From Burkholderiaceae bacterium (GTDB lineage Bacteria > Pseudomonadota > Gammaproteobacteria > Burkholderiales > Burkholderiaceae_C): DNA of 36,745 bases. The DNA lies in assembly GCA_031277295.1 (NCBI GenBank), contig JAITMV010000183.1:1-36745 (forward strand). Direction: 5' to 3'. Below are positions 6,357-18,744 of the stretch, in pieces. The stretch's first letter is position 1; every line of letters starts with the position of its first letter. Both the position numbers and the translations under genes were made by a program. Below the pieces are notes generated by a model, which saw only the letters and a list, made by a program, of their open reading frames with translations, was not told where the DNA came from and did not search any database.

Positions 6357-7324
6357 GCGAAGTACCTGGCGCCGGTTTGCTTGAAACGGCGGCGGCTGAA
6401 TAGCACTTCGCGCGGCTGCTCGGTCAGGCCAGCGGCGTCAATGGCGGCGTGCAGCAGTTGCAGCGTTTGGTCGCGGCTGCGGCCATGCACCATGCAGTAC
6501 AGGTTGTAGCGCCAGCCGGGGGCGCGCTGGCGTTGGTAGCACAGGGTGACGCCAGGTTGCGCGGCCAGGCGCTGGCCCAGGGCGTCCACCTCTGAGTCGG
6601 GCAGGTCGAACACGGTCATGGCGTTGGCGGTAAAACCGGCTTCGTGGTGGCGCACGATCAGGCCGAAGCGGCGCAGCGTGCCGGCGTCCAGCCAGGCCTG
6701 TAGCTGGCGCAACACGTCGTCGCTGGCGCAGCCCAGGGCGGCGGCCCAAAGGTCGAACGGCTCGGGCGCCAGCGGCAGGCCGGCTTCGAGCAGGGCGGCC
6801 AGTGGCCGTTGTTCGGGTTGCACCGGCGGCGCGCTGCGCTGAAGACGGATGTCGGCCTGTGCGGGCTGGTGCAAATCGAAGCCGAGGTCGATGCGGTAGG
6901 GCCGCACCATTTTCATGCGCAGCACGGGTAGGGCAGTGTCGCGCTCGATTTGGGTCAGCGTTTGCTCAAGCCGCGCCTGATCCGGCCCGGTGAGGACGAA
7001 CCACAGGTTCAGCGCGTGCTCGCGTTCGTAGTTGTGGTTGACGCCAGGGTGCGCGTTGATCTGTTCGGCCACTGTCAGCAGCCGATCTTGCGGCACCGCT
7101 ATCGCACACAGTAGTGCCGCGCCGCCCGCGCCGGGTGACCAGACGCCACCAATGCGGCTGATGGCGCCATTGCCGAGCAGCCGGGCGCAGGTGTCGATGA
7201 CTTCGGCTTGCGTGACGCCTTGCGCGTGCCCGATGTCAGCAAAAGGCCGCCGTGTCAGCGGAAAGCCGCGCTGCCAGCCGTTCAGCAGCGAGTCGGTCAA
7301 AGGGGCGTTGGCTGGCCAGTCCAT
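6353..7324 (-). CDS. nirDL: Heme d1 biosynthesis siroheme decarboxylase subunit, NirD-NirL type fusion
   Basis: The product has 323 residues from ATG 7324, which opens MDWPANAPLTDSLLNGWQRG. The reading frame extends further upstream, but only through an inverted repeat, so I rejected the longer start. It holds two tandem Lrp/AsnC-like units of about 160 residues. The motifs are GFPLTRRPFADI, HNYEREHALNLWFVLTG, then GLPLAPEPFDLWA, GFTANAMTVFDLPD and CYQRQRAPGWRYNLYCMVHG. It is homologous to the next gene. Together they should supply the decarboxylase activity that acts on siroheme. The stop overlaps the next start. The 164-base gap to nirF contains a perfect 26-bp inverted repeat. Confidence 0.8.
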   Translation of the reverse strand: MDWPANAPLTDSLLNGWQRGFPLTRRPFADIGHAQGVTQAEVIDTCARLLGNGAISRIGGVWSPGAGGAALLCAIAVPQDRLLTVAEQINAHPGVNHNYEREHALNLWFVLTGPDQARLEQTLTQIERDTALPVLRMKMVRPYRIDLGFDLHQPAQADIRLQRSAPPVQPEQRPLAALLEAGLPLAPEPFDLWAAALGCASDDVLRQLQAWLDAGTLRRFGLIVRHHEAGFTANAMTVFDLPDSEVDALGQRLAAQPGVTLCYQRQRAPGWRYNLYCMVHGRSRDQTLQLLHAAIDAAGLTEQPREVLFSRRRFKQTGARYFA

Positions 7325-7371
7325 TTTTAGTGGTTTGTGGCGTGGGCGCGCGTGGGATCGTTTAGCGTTTG

Positions 7372-7457
7372 GTAGGGGCAACCCTTGTGGTTGCCCTTGT
7401 ATCCGCTGGACACGATCATGGTCAGGAACACAGGGCAACCACAAGGGTTGCCCCTAC
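7372..7457. repeat. Perfect 26-bp inverted repeat between nirF and nirDL
   Basis: The arms at 7372-7397 and 7432-7457 are exact reverse complements (GTAGGGGCAACCCTTGTGGT onward) around a 34-base loop. It is a dispersed palindrome unlike the other repeat families in the window. In the nir transcript it would fold into a strong hairpin. Confidence 0.85.
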
Positions 7458-7488
7458 AGCGCCACGTAATACGGCCTGGCTTCATTGT

Positions 7489-8694
7489 TCAAAACCCGGT
7501 GCGCGCGGCGCGCGAACTGAAGAAGATGCCGCTGGGCGACTTGGCGGGCAGCGTTGCCAGCGTCTCGAAGCTCTGCGTGTCGATCACTGACACGTGACCG
7601 GCGTCGCGCGAGCTGATCCATACCGCTTCGCCGCGCGGGGTGAATTCCATGTGCAGCACGGCCTTGCCAGGCTGAAGGCTGCGCACGATCTGGAGTGTCT
7701 GGGTGTCGATGACCTGCACGACGTCGTAGTCGGGTACGGCAAAGTTGACCCACACCTGACGCCCGTCGGGCCGCGCCATCACGAACACCGGCTGTCCGGC
7801 GACGGCGATGCGGCCGACCTCTTGCCAAGTGTCGGTATCGACCACCAGTACCTCATGGCGGCCGACGGCGGGTAGAAAGGCGCGCCGGCCGGCGATGGTC
7901 CAGCCGCGCAGGTGCGGCATCTTGAATACCGGCAGCGGCTGTTCGCCGCGGCCATAACCGGGCAGGATGCGCTCAACCTTGGGTTGCGCTGCCCACAGAT
8001 CGATTTTGGCCAGGCCGTCTTCACCGAACAAGCCGGCGATGTAGTAGCGGCCATCGGGCGAGATCAGCGCGTCATAGGGCTGCTTGCCGATATTGTCGAA
8101 CTTGGTTAGCACCGGCTTGGCCGGATCGTTCAGGTCGGCAACCCAGATCTGACCGGCGTCGAACAGCGAATAGATGAAGCGGTTGCGTGGAATGTCGGCC
8201 AGACCGACCACGCGCGAAGCCTTGCCGTCCACCACGGCGGGAATGTCGGCCAGCAACTCCAATGTCCGGGCGTTGAATACCTTGATGCCGCCAGGCTGGT
8301 AGTTTTGTGCCGCCACCAGCGTGCCGTCGGTCGAAATGGCGCCGCCGATGCTGTTGCCGGCCTGCTGCACGCGCGCTTCGATGCGACCGGTCAGCAAGTT
8401 GAGCTTGGTCAGCGCGCCGTCGCGACCGAACACGTAGGCGGTGGCGCCGTCGCGCCCATAAACCACCGAGGCGTGCGACAGATCGCCCAGTCCTTCAATG
8501 GCGCCCAGGCGTTGGCGGGCGGTGGTATCGATGACGGCAACCGCGCCCGATTCACGTTCGATCACCAAACCCAGATCACCGCTGCCGTGTCCGGCAGGCA
8601 CCAGCAGATCGGTTGTGGCGGTGCAGCCGCCCAGCGCGACAACTAGCACTAGCGCCAGCGCGCCAGCCATATGAGCGAAGAAAGCAGGGATCAT
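7489..8694 (-). CDS. nirF: NirF, heme d1 biosynthesis lipoprotein
   Basis: The product has 401 residues. I chose ATG 8694 because it overlaps the nirC stop as ATGA and yields a lipoprotein signal ending LGGC, with Cys at about residue 24. The mature part is a beta-propeller of the cd1 family, with repeated GxVxVIDT-type strands (for example GAVAVIDTTARQRLG, HEVLVVDTDTWQEVGRI, DVVQVIDTQTLQIV and GHVSVIDTQSFETL). NirF is required for a late step of heme d1 synthesis in the periplasm and is related to NirS and NirN without the heme c domain. No CXXCH is present, consistent with NirF. Much longer in-frame upstream extension overlaps nirC and was rejected. Confidence 0.9.
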   Translation of the reverse strand: MIPAFFAHMAGALALVLVVALGGCTATTDLLVPAGHGSGDLGLVIERESGAVAVIDTTARQRLGAIEGLGDLSHASVVYGRDGATAYVFGRDGALTKLNLLTGRIEARVQQAGNSIGGAISTDGTLVAAQNYQPGGIKVFNARTLELLADIPAVVDGKASRVVGLADIPRNRFIYSLFDAGQIWVADLNDPAKPVLTKFDNIGKQPYDALISPDGRYYIAGLFGEDGLAKIDLWAAQPKVERILPGYGRGEQPLPVFKMPHLRGWTIAGRRAFLPAVGRHEVLVVDTDTWQEVGRIAVAGQPVFVMARPDGRQVWVNFAVPDYDVVQVIDTQTLQIVRSLQPGKAVLHMEFTPRGEAVWISSRDAGHVSVIDTQSFETLATLPAKSPSGIFFSSRAARTGF

Positions 8695-9044
8695 GGCGCG
8701 GACGGGGGTTCTTGCGGAAAGCCCGCACGCAATTGCTGGGCAATCCAGGCGGCTTCGGCTTCGCTCAACAGAGTCTTCCAGCTTGGCATGGGTGTGCCCG
8801 AGCGACCATGATAGATCGTTACCGCCAGGCTTTCGGCGGGGAACTGGCGCAGGTTGGACGGGGTCAACGCCGGCCCCAGACCGCCGGTCAGGCGCAGGCC
8901 GTGACAAGAGCCGCAGTCTTGCCGCACCATGCGCACCAGTTCGGCCTGCCGCGCGGGCGACGGCGTATCACTGCCTTGCGCTAACGCCGTACCTGAAGCA
9001 AATAGCGCAACAACGAAGAAGGTAATCGATTTCAAGGTGGGCAT
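8691..9044 (-). CDS. nirC: NirC, periplasmic c-type cytochrome
   Basis: The product has 117 residues from ATG 9044. The signal peptide is MPTLKSITFFVVALFASGTALAQ. One heme c site, CGSCH (residues 44-48), is followed by a probable distal Met in GTPMPSWKTLL. This is the small cytochrome c55x family found in nir operons, where it passes electrons to NirS and may assist heme d1 maturation. The gene sits between nirS and nirF. A hairpin with a T-rich tail lies between nirS and this gene. The ribosome site is weak. Confidence 0.85.
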   Translation of the reverse strand: MPTLKSITFFVVALFASGTALAQGSDTPSPARQAELVRMVRQDCGSCHGLRLTGGLGPALTPSNLRQFPAESLAVTIYHGRSGTPMPSWKTLLSEAEAAWIAQQLRAGFPQEPPSAP

Positions 9045-9065
9045 TGTCGGTTGCGGCGGCACCCC

Positions 9066-9103
9066 AAAAGACAAAACCGCCCACGGCGCGGGCTGCGGGC
9101 GGT
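9066..9103 (-). terminator. Hairpin with T-rich tail between nirS and nirC
   Basis: Read in the nir direction, ACCGCCC (9103-9097) pairs with GGGCGGT (9082-9076) around a 14-base loop, and TTTGTCTTTT follows directly. It is likely an intrinsic terminator or processing site that makes nirS mRNA more abundant than the heme d1 genes. Confidence 0.6.
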
Positions 9104-9120
9104 CTTCAAAGCAAGCAGCG

Positions 9121-11014
<1,894 letters not shown>

Positions 11015-11103
11015 GTCAATCGCCAGACATAGCCGCCAAGCGATGTAGAGGTGCTGAACCAAGCCGTAAGGTGGTTTTTTGCCGTCGACGGCGGAAATCC
11101 TTT

Positions 11104-11153
11104 CGTCATTTCCGCCCCCTCCGTCGTCATTTCCGCCTTCGCGGGAATGACGA
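11104..11153. repeat. Dispersed GTCATT-CCGC repeat
   Basis: The stretch contains two CGTCATTTCCGCC units and a terminal CGCGGGAATGACG in inverted orientation. Near copies lie at 23811-23860 and 35401-35440. It is an intergenic short repeat family with no coding potential. Confidence 0.7.
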
Positions 11154-11361
11154 TAGGAAGGAGAGGTGTGCATACGGTAGCCCCAGGGTGAAGGATTTTT
11201 CCTCTTGAAGTCACGGATTCAGGTAGCCAATAAATTAGAATTTTCGAATGCTCAAGCACGGAAAATCGTCACCTGAAATTGGTGCTGATTGGTTTCAAAT
11301 GAACGATTTGACCTTGTTGGTTTTGCTCGACGGCCACGCCAAGCGCAGGTGGCGCGACTTT

Positions 11362-11522
11362 GGAGCCTCTGAGCAAATCTGCGCGAGCGGGCGCGCCCGG
11401 ATTCGGGATGGGATGCGAGGCGCAAAGCTTAAAGCTACCGGGCGGTATTGCGAGCATTTGCAACGACGCCGACCGCCCGAATGCGGGATGCGCCAGCCGC
11501 GACAGATTTGTTCAGAGGCTCC
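11362..11522. mobile_element. MITE-like 161-bp element with terminal inverted repeats
   Basis: The ends GGAGCCTCTGAGCAAATCTG (11362-11381) and CAGATTTGTTCAGAGGCTCC (11503-11522) are inverted repeats with one mismatch. The similarity continues inward, with gaps, for about 46 bases per arm. The interior holds a 47-base sequence (11419-11465) shared with the right edge of the window. No transposase is encoded. I could not identify a clear target-site duplication. It sits just before the start of the following gene. Confidence 0.6.
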
Positions 11523-11537
11523 CTTAGCGGCGGCGCC

Positions 11538-13865
11538 ATGCGCAGGCTGAAACACGCCGTGATGCGCATGGCGGCGCGTCGGCGCTGGTTCGAGGATGCG
11601 CTCAAGGCGGCCACGCAGCCCGATGCCAGCCAATTCTCGCCCGCGGCAACCCACTGGAACATCGACTGCTGCGAGTGGCGCTCGGAGCAGCGCCTGCGCG
11701 TGGCGGGCTGGGCGCTTGGTGCGCACGGATTGCCAAGCATCGTGGTCATGCGTGGCGGGCGGGAGATCGCCACGTTGAGCAGCGGCCTCAAACGCGAGGA
11801 TGTGGCGGCGGCATTCCCCGGCTATCCGGACGCGGGCCGCTCGGGTTTCGACGGCGAATGCGATCTGGGCGCGCTCGGCCCCGGTATTGACGTGATCGCC
11901 ATTGTTGCCAAAGGCGCAGACGGAAGGCAAACCTCGCTGTTGCGGCGTAGCGTGTTCGCGCCCGCGTTCAAGCGCCGCTGGTCGGCGTTACTGGACCAAC
12001 GCGGCGTGAGCGAGGAGGATATTTTCTACCTGCCCATCGCCACCAGCCATGTGGCCCACGGCGGGGCCGAGGGGATCAAGGAAACCTTCGGCGGCTACGA
12101 AAGCCGAACCGTCAAGGTCGGCATTCGGGTCCAGATACTGTACCTGCGCACCACCCGCGGCGCGGCGGCGGACTATGTGTTCGACCCGGACTTCGTCGCC
12201 GACAAACGATGCGGTGATCGACTGATCGCCGAGGACGGCCTGAACGACGTGATCCGCTTTGCCGTGACCGAGCAGATGCCGGTGCTGTTCACGCTCAACG
12301 GCGGTATCTGGGCCGATTCGGCCTGCGAGGCGCTGGAGTGGGACGTGAACGACGTTTTGGAGCGCGACGCAAACCTGTGTCAATGGAATGAGAACAACCA
12401 GGTCATGCCGGACACCGCGTTGGCCGACCTGCCCGGCTCGGTCGATGCGCCGGAACTGGGCCGCTCTTTGAGCCTGAACGTTTACATGAGCAAGACGCGG
12501 TTCTACAAAAAGCGCAACTTGCAGCAGGCGGCGCTGCTGATCGCGCGCTTTGCGCAAGAACACCCCCATTTGTTCATCGGCGTTGCCCTTGATCCCGACG
12601 TTTACATCAATCCGTTTTTCGAGGGCGCGCAGTGGTATGACTACAACCCGGCGACGCTGCGGCAGTTCCGCCACTGGTTGCGTGGCGACGGACCCTATGC
12701 CGGCGACGGCGGCGCGGACGCGCCCGACTTGTCGCGCTATCGTCGTGCGACGTCGTTGACGCTGGCAGAGATCGACGCGCTGGCGGGCAAGCGCCATGCC
12801 TCATGGGAGGAGGTCGATGCGCCACGGAAATTTCCAAGGCGGATTCACCCGTTCTGGGAACATCCGTGGTATGCGGTGTGGGAGCAGTTTCGCCGGCATC
12901 TGGTCAAGCTGCACTATGACGAATTGTCGCAATGGGTAGCCGAGGCCGGCATTGGCACTGACCGCATCTATTCCTCGCAGGGCTTCATGCCGCCGGGCGA
13001 ACTGTTTGATCCGATTCCGGAGCGATTGGACAGTGTTGCCAAAAACTACGATACCGCGGGAGTGTCGATTGAAGGTTCCGTGCCCTCGCATGGCCGGCTG
13101 GGCGCGATCATCTATGGTGCAAGCGCGATCAACCGCATCCGCATGGAGGGCCAGGCATCGCTGTTTGCCGAGTTCAGGCGCTACAGCCTTGAATGGGCGG
13201 TGGTCGAGCACAACACCGCCGACTTGAAAGCGCCACAGCGTCCGGCGACCTATGCGCAAGCCTATTGTTCCTTGCGGGAGATCGTCAACTACGGTGCGCG
13301 CTTGGTTTCGCCAATGGCGTGGAACGGCAGTCCCGGCGAGGCGGCGGACACGGACAATTTTCGGGCCTACACCTCGTTGCGGCGCTCGCCGCTGGAAGAG
13401 GCCATGACGCACTTCATGCTGGCGCGCGCCGACTTGCCCAGGCGTGCGCGTTTGTGGACCTTTGGCGCGGTGACGCACAGTGATGATGACGGCTGGCAGG
13501 TTGGCGAGCAGCCTGCCGTTGCCGCCCATGTCGGCGCGCTGGCAGGGCAATTGGACGTCCAAGGCAGCGCTGTTTTTACCTCACCGCCCGAATTGGCTTG
13601 CGCCGCTGGCGACTATCAGGGCGTCGTCGTTCAGGCGCAGGTGCTGGATCCGACGTTGACGCTCGCGCTGGAGGCTCAGACTGATGACGGTTCATGGCGT
13701 GCCCTGTGCCTTGCTACGCCGTGGTTGCGGCTCGAACAAAGCGCGGCGGGCGCCTGGATTGCCATCACGCACGCAACGTTTGGATTTGACCGTATCCGGC
13801 TCGCCTGGCGTGGGCGGCCCGGCGCGGCCTTGACAATCAACGCGATTGCGTTATATCCACGCTGA
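11538..13865 (+). CDS. Large protein of unknown function, possibly a TIM-barrel glycosidase-like enzyme
   Basis: The frame gives 775 residues from ATG 11538. No ribosome site decides the start, and the frame is open into the MITE-like element upstream. There is no signal peptide. Residues ~30-140 (WNIDCCEWRSEQRLRVAGWA onward, then REDVAAAFPGYPDAGRSGF) look like a small beta domain that I associate with proteins of surface-polysaccharide loci. The centre (~190-620) has segments such as FTLNGGIWADSACEALEWDV, FIGVALDPDVYINPF, HPWYAVWEQFRRHLVKLHYD and RIYSSQGFMPPGE, which suggest an alpha/beta barrel of glycoside hydrolase type with conserved acidic and aromatic residues. The C-terminal ~120 residues look like a beta-sandwich. 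I cannot place it in a named family. Confidence 0.6.
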   Translation: MRRLKHAVMRMAARRRWFEDALKAATQPDASQFSPAATHWNIDCCEWRSEQRLRVAGWALGAHGLPSIVVMRGGREIATLSSGLKREDVAAAFPGYPDAGRSGFDGECDLGALGPGIDVIAIVAKGADGRQTSLLRRSVFAPAFKRRWSALLDQRGVSEEDIFYLPIATSHVAHGGAEGIKETFGGYESRTVKVGIRVQILYLRTTRGAAADYVFDPDFVADKRCGDRLIAEDGLNDVIRFAVTEQMPVLFTLNGGIWADSACEALEWDVNDVLERDANLCQWNENNQVMPDTALADLPGSVDAPELGRSLSLNVYMSKTRFYKKRNLQQAALLIARFAQEHPHLFIGVALDPDVYINPFFEGAQWYDYNPATLRQFRHWLRGDGPYAGDGGADAPDLSRYRRATSLTLAEIDALAGKRHASWEEVDAPRKFPRRIHPFWEHPWYAVWEQFRRHLVKLHYDELSQWVAEAGIGTDRIYSSQGFMPPGELFDPIPERLDSVAKNYDTAGVSIEGSVPSHGRLGAIIYGASAINRIRMEGQASLFAEFRRYSLEWAVVEHNTADLKAPQRPATYAQAYCSLREIVNYGARLVSPMAWNGSPGEAADTDNFRAYTSLRRSPLEEAMTHFMLARADLPRRARLWTFGAVTHSDDDGWQVGEQPAVAAHVGALAGQLDVQGSAVFTSPPELACAAGDYQGVVVQAQVLDPTLTLALEAQTDDGSWRALCLATPWLRLEQSAAGAWIAITHATFGFDRIRLAWRGRPGAALTINAIALYPR

Positions 13866-14106
13866 CAAGACGGGTATTGAAAGCAACGCCACACCTGCCG
13901 GAGTCGATGCCTGCAATCGCTTGCCAGTTGGGACAGACACAGTTGGCGCGTTTATCAGCATACGGCGCGAACAACTTGTGGCGCATCACGCTGGTTTCAT
14001 CTCAACTTATCCGAGGCAGTAGAATTTGCTGGCGGCTCCCAGGGTGGGTTGCGGGTGCCGTTGCTTCATTATTCAGCCCGTGACTATTACAGGAGTCTTG
14101 TTCATC

Positions 14107-14553
14107 ATGTTTCGCTTTGCCGCTATCGCCGCCGCCGTTGTCATGTCCATGCCCGCCTTCGCTGACGAGTGCAGCGCGACGGTCGAAGGCAACGATGCGA
14201 TGCAGTACAACGTCAAAAGCATTGACGTGCCCAAGTCGTGCAAAAGCTTTACCGTCACCCTCAAGCACGTCGGAAAGTTGCCCAAGGCCAGCATGGGCCA
14301 TAACTGGGTGCTGGCCAAAACCGCCGACGCCGCCGCGGTCGCCAAAGACGGCATTGCCGCTGGTTTGAAGGCTGACTACATCAAAGCCGGCGATCCGCGT
14401 GTCATCGCGCATACCAAAATGCTCGGTGGCGGTGAGAGTGATTCGGTCACTATCGACGTGGCCGGAAAGCTCAAAGCGGGCGAGCCTTACGAATATTTCT
14501 GCACCTTCCCTGGCCACGTGGCGCTCATGAAAGGCACGCTGCAAATCAAGTAA
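14107..14553 (+). CDS. azu: Azurin (type 1 blue copper protein)
   Basis: Azurin shuttles electrons in the periplasm and can donate to cytochrome cd1. The product has 148 residues from ATG 14107, with AGGAG upstream. The signal peptide [19 protein letters not shown] leaves a mature protein beginning DECS. In mature numbering Cys3 and Cys26 form the expected disulfide. The copper site is complete: Gly45-His46 in MGHNW, then Cys112, His117 and Met121 in [12 protein letters not shown]. Trp48 is also present. The length equals the family norm. The gene stands alone, with a strong terminator after it. Its proximity to nirS suggests a role in denitrification, though the two are transcribed in opposite directions. 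Confidence 0.96.
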   Translation: MFRFAAIAAAVVMSMPAFADECSATVEGNDAMQYNVKSIDVPKSCKSFTVTLKHVGKLPKASMGHNWVLAKTADAAAVAKDGIAAGLKADYIKAGDPRVIAHTKMLGGGESDSVTIDVAGKLKAGEPYEYFCTFPGHVALMKGTLQIK

Positions 14554-14591
14554 CTTGGGTAGCGCGTTCCGCCGCGCGCGGCGGCCAAACA

Positions 14592-14618
14592 AACGGGAGC
14601 CTTCAGGCTCCCGTTTTG
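14592..14618. terminator. Bidirectional terminator between azurin and the efflux gene
   Basis: AACGGGAGCC (14592-14601) and GGCTCCCGTT (14606-14615) form a perfect 10-bp stem with a TTCA loop. Runs of T (forward) and of A before the stem serve both convergent genes. Confidence 0.9.
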
Positions 14619-14639
14619 CGTTGAATGCCCGCCTCTTTT

Positions 14640-15854
14640 TTAGCCGACTTCCGGCCAACGCTGACGCAGCAGACTCCAGGCCAGCAGGCCGACGGCCATG
14701 AAGGCTGCCGACGATAAGGCCAGACCCGTGGCCGAATGCATCACCAGCGGCGCAACGGCGCCTGCCACCACGCCGTTGGCGGCGGAGCCAACCACTGCTT
14801 GCAGCGACGAGGCCATGCCGCGGCGGGTGGGGTGCAAGTCCAGCACCAGCAGCGTCACCACCGGCACCATCAGCGCCCAGCCGAACGCATAGATGGCGAT
14901 TGGCCACAGCGACCACCAGGCGTTGGGCGCAAGCACCGCATTGGCGACAAGGTTGAGCACCGACACTACCAGCATGATGCGGATGCCATACGCGATCTGA
15001 CGGCGTGGCCGCACCTTGCCTGCCATGCGGCCCGACAACCACGCACCTGCCATGATGCCAGCAACGATCAACACGAACAGCCAGAAAAATCGGGTCGGTT
15101 TGAGCCGCAGCACGTCACCGAGAAACACCGGCGCCGATAGCACGTACAGAAACATGCCGTTGAACGGTATGCCCGAGGCCAGCACCAGCAGCAAAAACCG
15201 TGGGTCGCTAAGCAGTTGCCAGTAGCCGCGCATCAAATGTCCGGTCTGAAACGACTGGCGTTGTGCGGGTGGCAACGTTTCGGGCAGCAGGCGCCAGTTA
15301 GCCAGCGTCAGCGCCGCACCGACGCCGACCAGCAACCAGAAGATGGCGCGCCAGCCCGACCACTCAAGCAGCAAGCCACCGACCAGCGGGGCGATGGCCG
15401 GAGCGATGCCGAAATAGATGGTGATCTGGCTCATCACCTTTTGCGCTTCGGAGGGCGTGAACAAATCGCGCACCACCGCGCGCGAGACCACGATGCCAGC
15501 GCCGGTGGCAAGCCCTTGCAGCGCGCGGAAAAAGATGATCTGGCCGATGGTTTGCGACAGCGCGCAGCCGGCGGAGGCGAGCGTGAACACCACCAGTCCC
15601 CACAGCACCACCGGGCGGCGGCCAAAGCTGTCGGACAGCGCGCCGTGAAACAAGTTCATGAAGGCAAAGCCAAACAGGTAGGCCGAGAAGGTCTGTTGCA
15701 ACTGCAACGGCGTGGCCCCAGTCGACGCGCCTATGGCCGAGAACGCCGGCACGTAAGTGTCGATTGAAAATGGCCCTATCGTGCCCAGCATTGCCAGCAG
15801 CAACGCCAAGGCCCAGCGCGGTGCTTTCCACGGGTGGGTGGTGTTGGACGTCAT
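14640..15854 (-). CDS. Bcr/CflA family drug efflux transporter (MFS)
   Basis: The product has 404 residues and about 12 hydrophobic segments. It is a proton-driven exporter of the major facilitator superfamily in the inner membrane. The start of helix 1, GTIGPFSIDTYVPAFSAIGA, is characteristic of Bcr/CflA-type transporters. The loop motif GALSDSFGRRPVVLWGLVVF (motif A) lies between helices 2 and 3. RALQGLATGAGIVVSRAVVRDLF follows in helices 4-5. I chose ATG 15854. A TTG two codons upstream is possible. The gene converges on azurin. The substrate cannot be told from sequence; bicyclomycin, sulfonamides and chloramphenicol are known for relatives. Confidence 0.88.
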   Translation of the reverse strand: MTSNTTHPWKAPRWALALLLAMLGTIGPFSIDTYVPAFSAIGASTGATPLQLQQTFSAYLFGFAFMNLFHGALSDSFGRRPVVLWGLVVFTLASAGCALSQTIGQIIFFRALQGLATGAGIVVSRAVVRDLFTPSEAQKVMSQITIYFGIAPAIAPLVGGLLLEWSGWRAIFWLLVGVGAALTLANWRLLPETLPPAQRQSFQTGHLMRGYWQLLSDPRFLLLVLASGIPFNGMFLYVLSAPVFLGDVLRLKPTRFFWLFVLIVAGIMAGAWLSGRMAGKVRPRRQIAYGIRIMLVVSVLNLVANAVLAPNAWWSLWPIAIYAFGWALMVPVVTLLVLDLHPTRRGMASSLQAVVGSAANGVVAGAVAPLVMHSATGLALSSAAFMAVGLLAWSLLRQRWPEVG

Positions 15855-15978
15855 GCGCAATACTGTTCAATGACCGCGCCTGCGGCGCATGACAAATGGT
15901 TAGTGTGACGCGCCACGGGCGCGGTAATCCCCATTTGTCATTCGTGATTCGTCATCCGTCATTGCCCATCTGTCATCT

Positions 15979-18336
<2,358 letters not shown>

Positions 18337-18616
18337 GGATCAACCTCGATATTGCAACAGTGGGTTAACGGCTTCGAAACGGGCAACGCGACGCCGCTTG
18401 GACGTTGAACTCAGAACTAACAAGGGCAAACGACCGGCAGATCTTTGATCAAGGCGCCGTTCGCAAAAAAGCCGTCAGGGGCAAGATAGGCGGGCGATCA
18501 TTTGGAATGCAGTCCTTGCGGAAAATTGGCCGCCTCATCGCGAGGTGCGCATCGACGTTGGCGCGCCGGCCGCTTCCGGAGGTGCTGCTGTCGCTCTTGC
18601 CGGTGACAAGCCTTCA

Positions 18617-18622
18617 ATTATA
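18617..18622 (-). promoter_or_regulatory. Possible -10 element of rpoD
   Basis: A perfect TATAAT is read on the minus strand, about 280 bases upstream of the rpoD start. No good -35 is visible at the right spacing (TGTACG at 17 bases), so the promoter is tentative. The 408-base gap between rpoD and rimP otherwise holds only the rimP leader. Confidence 0.35.
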
Positions 18623-18689
18623 CCTTCTGGGTCGACAGCCGTACACATTTTGTTTCTGTGTAGTAAAATCAGCCGGTTAACGACCAATT

Positions 18690-18717
18690 GGGCGGGTAAT
18701 CACCGCCCATTTTTTTT
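18690..18717 (+). terminator. Hairpin with T-run in the rimP operon leader
   Basis: GGGCGG (18690-18695) pairs with CCGCCC (18703-18708) around a 7-base loop, followed by A and eight T. It lies 28 bases before the rimP start codon and downstream of a TAAAAT (18664-18669) that could be a -10. It looks like an attenuator or leader structure; NusA feedback on this operon is known in other bacteria. Confidence 0.55.
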
Positions 18718-18744
18718 GGGTGATCGGCGTAGGGCCATCGGTCA

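Noticed and set aside
7325-7444. Longer N-terminus for NirDL
   Set aside because: The extra 40 residues are encoded by the inverted repeat and do not resemble the family.
8695-8907. Longer N-terminus for NirF
   Set aside because: It would overlap nirC; the ATG at 8694 gives a proper lipoprotein signal and ATGA coupling.
11448-11537. Upstream extension of the 775-residue gene to an earlier start
   Set aside because: The extension lies inside the MITE-like element and shows no ribosome site; ATG 11538 is the first start outside it.
18337-18744. tRNA or small RNA in the rpoD-rimP gap
   Set aside because: No cloverleaf or CCA-ended structure was found; only promoter-like and hairpin signals are visible.
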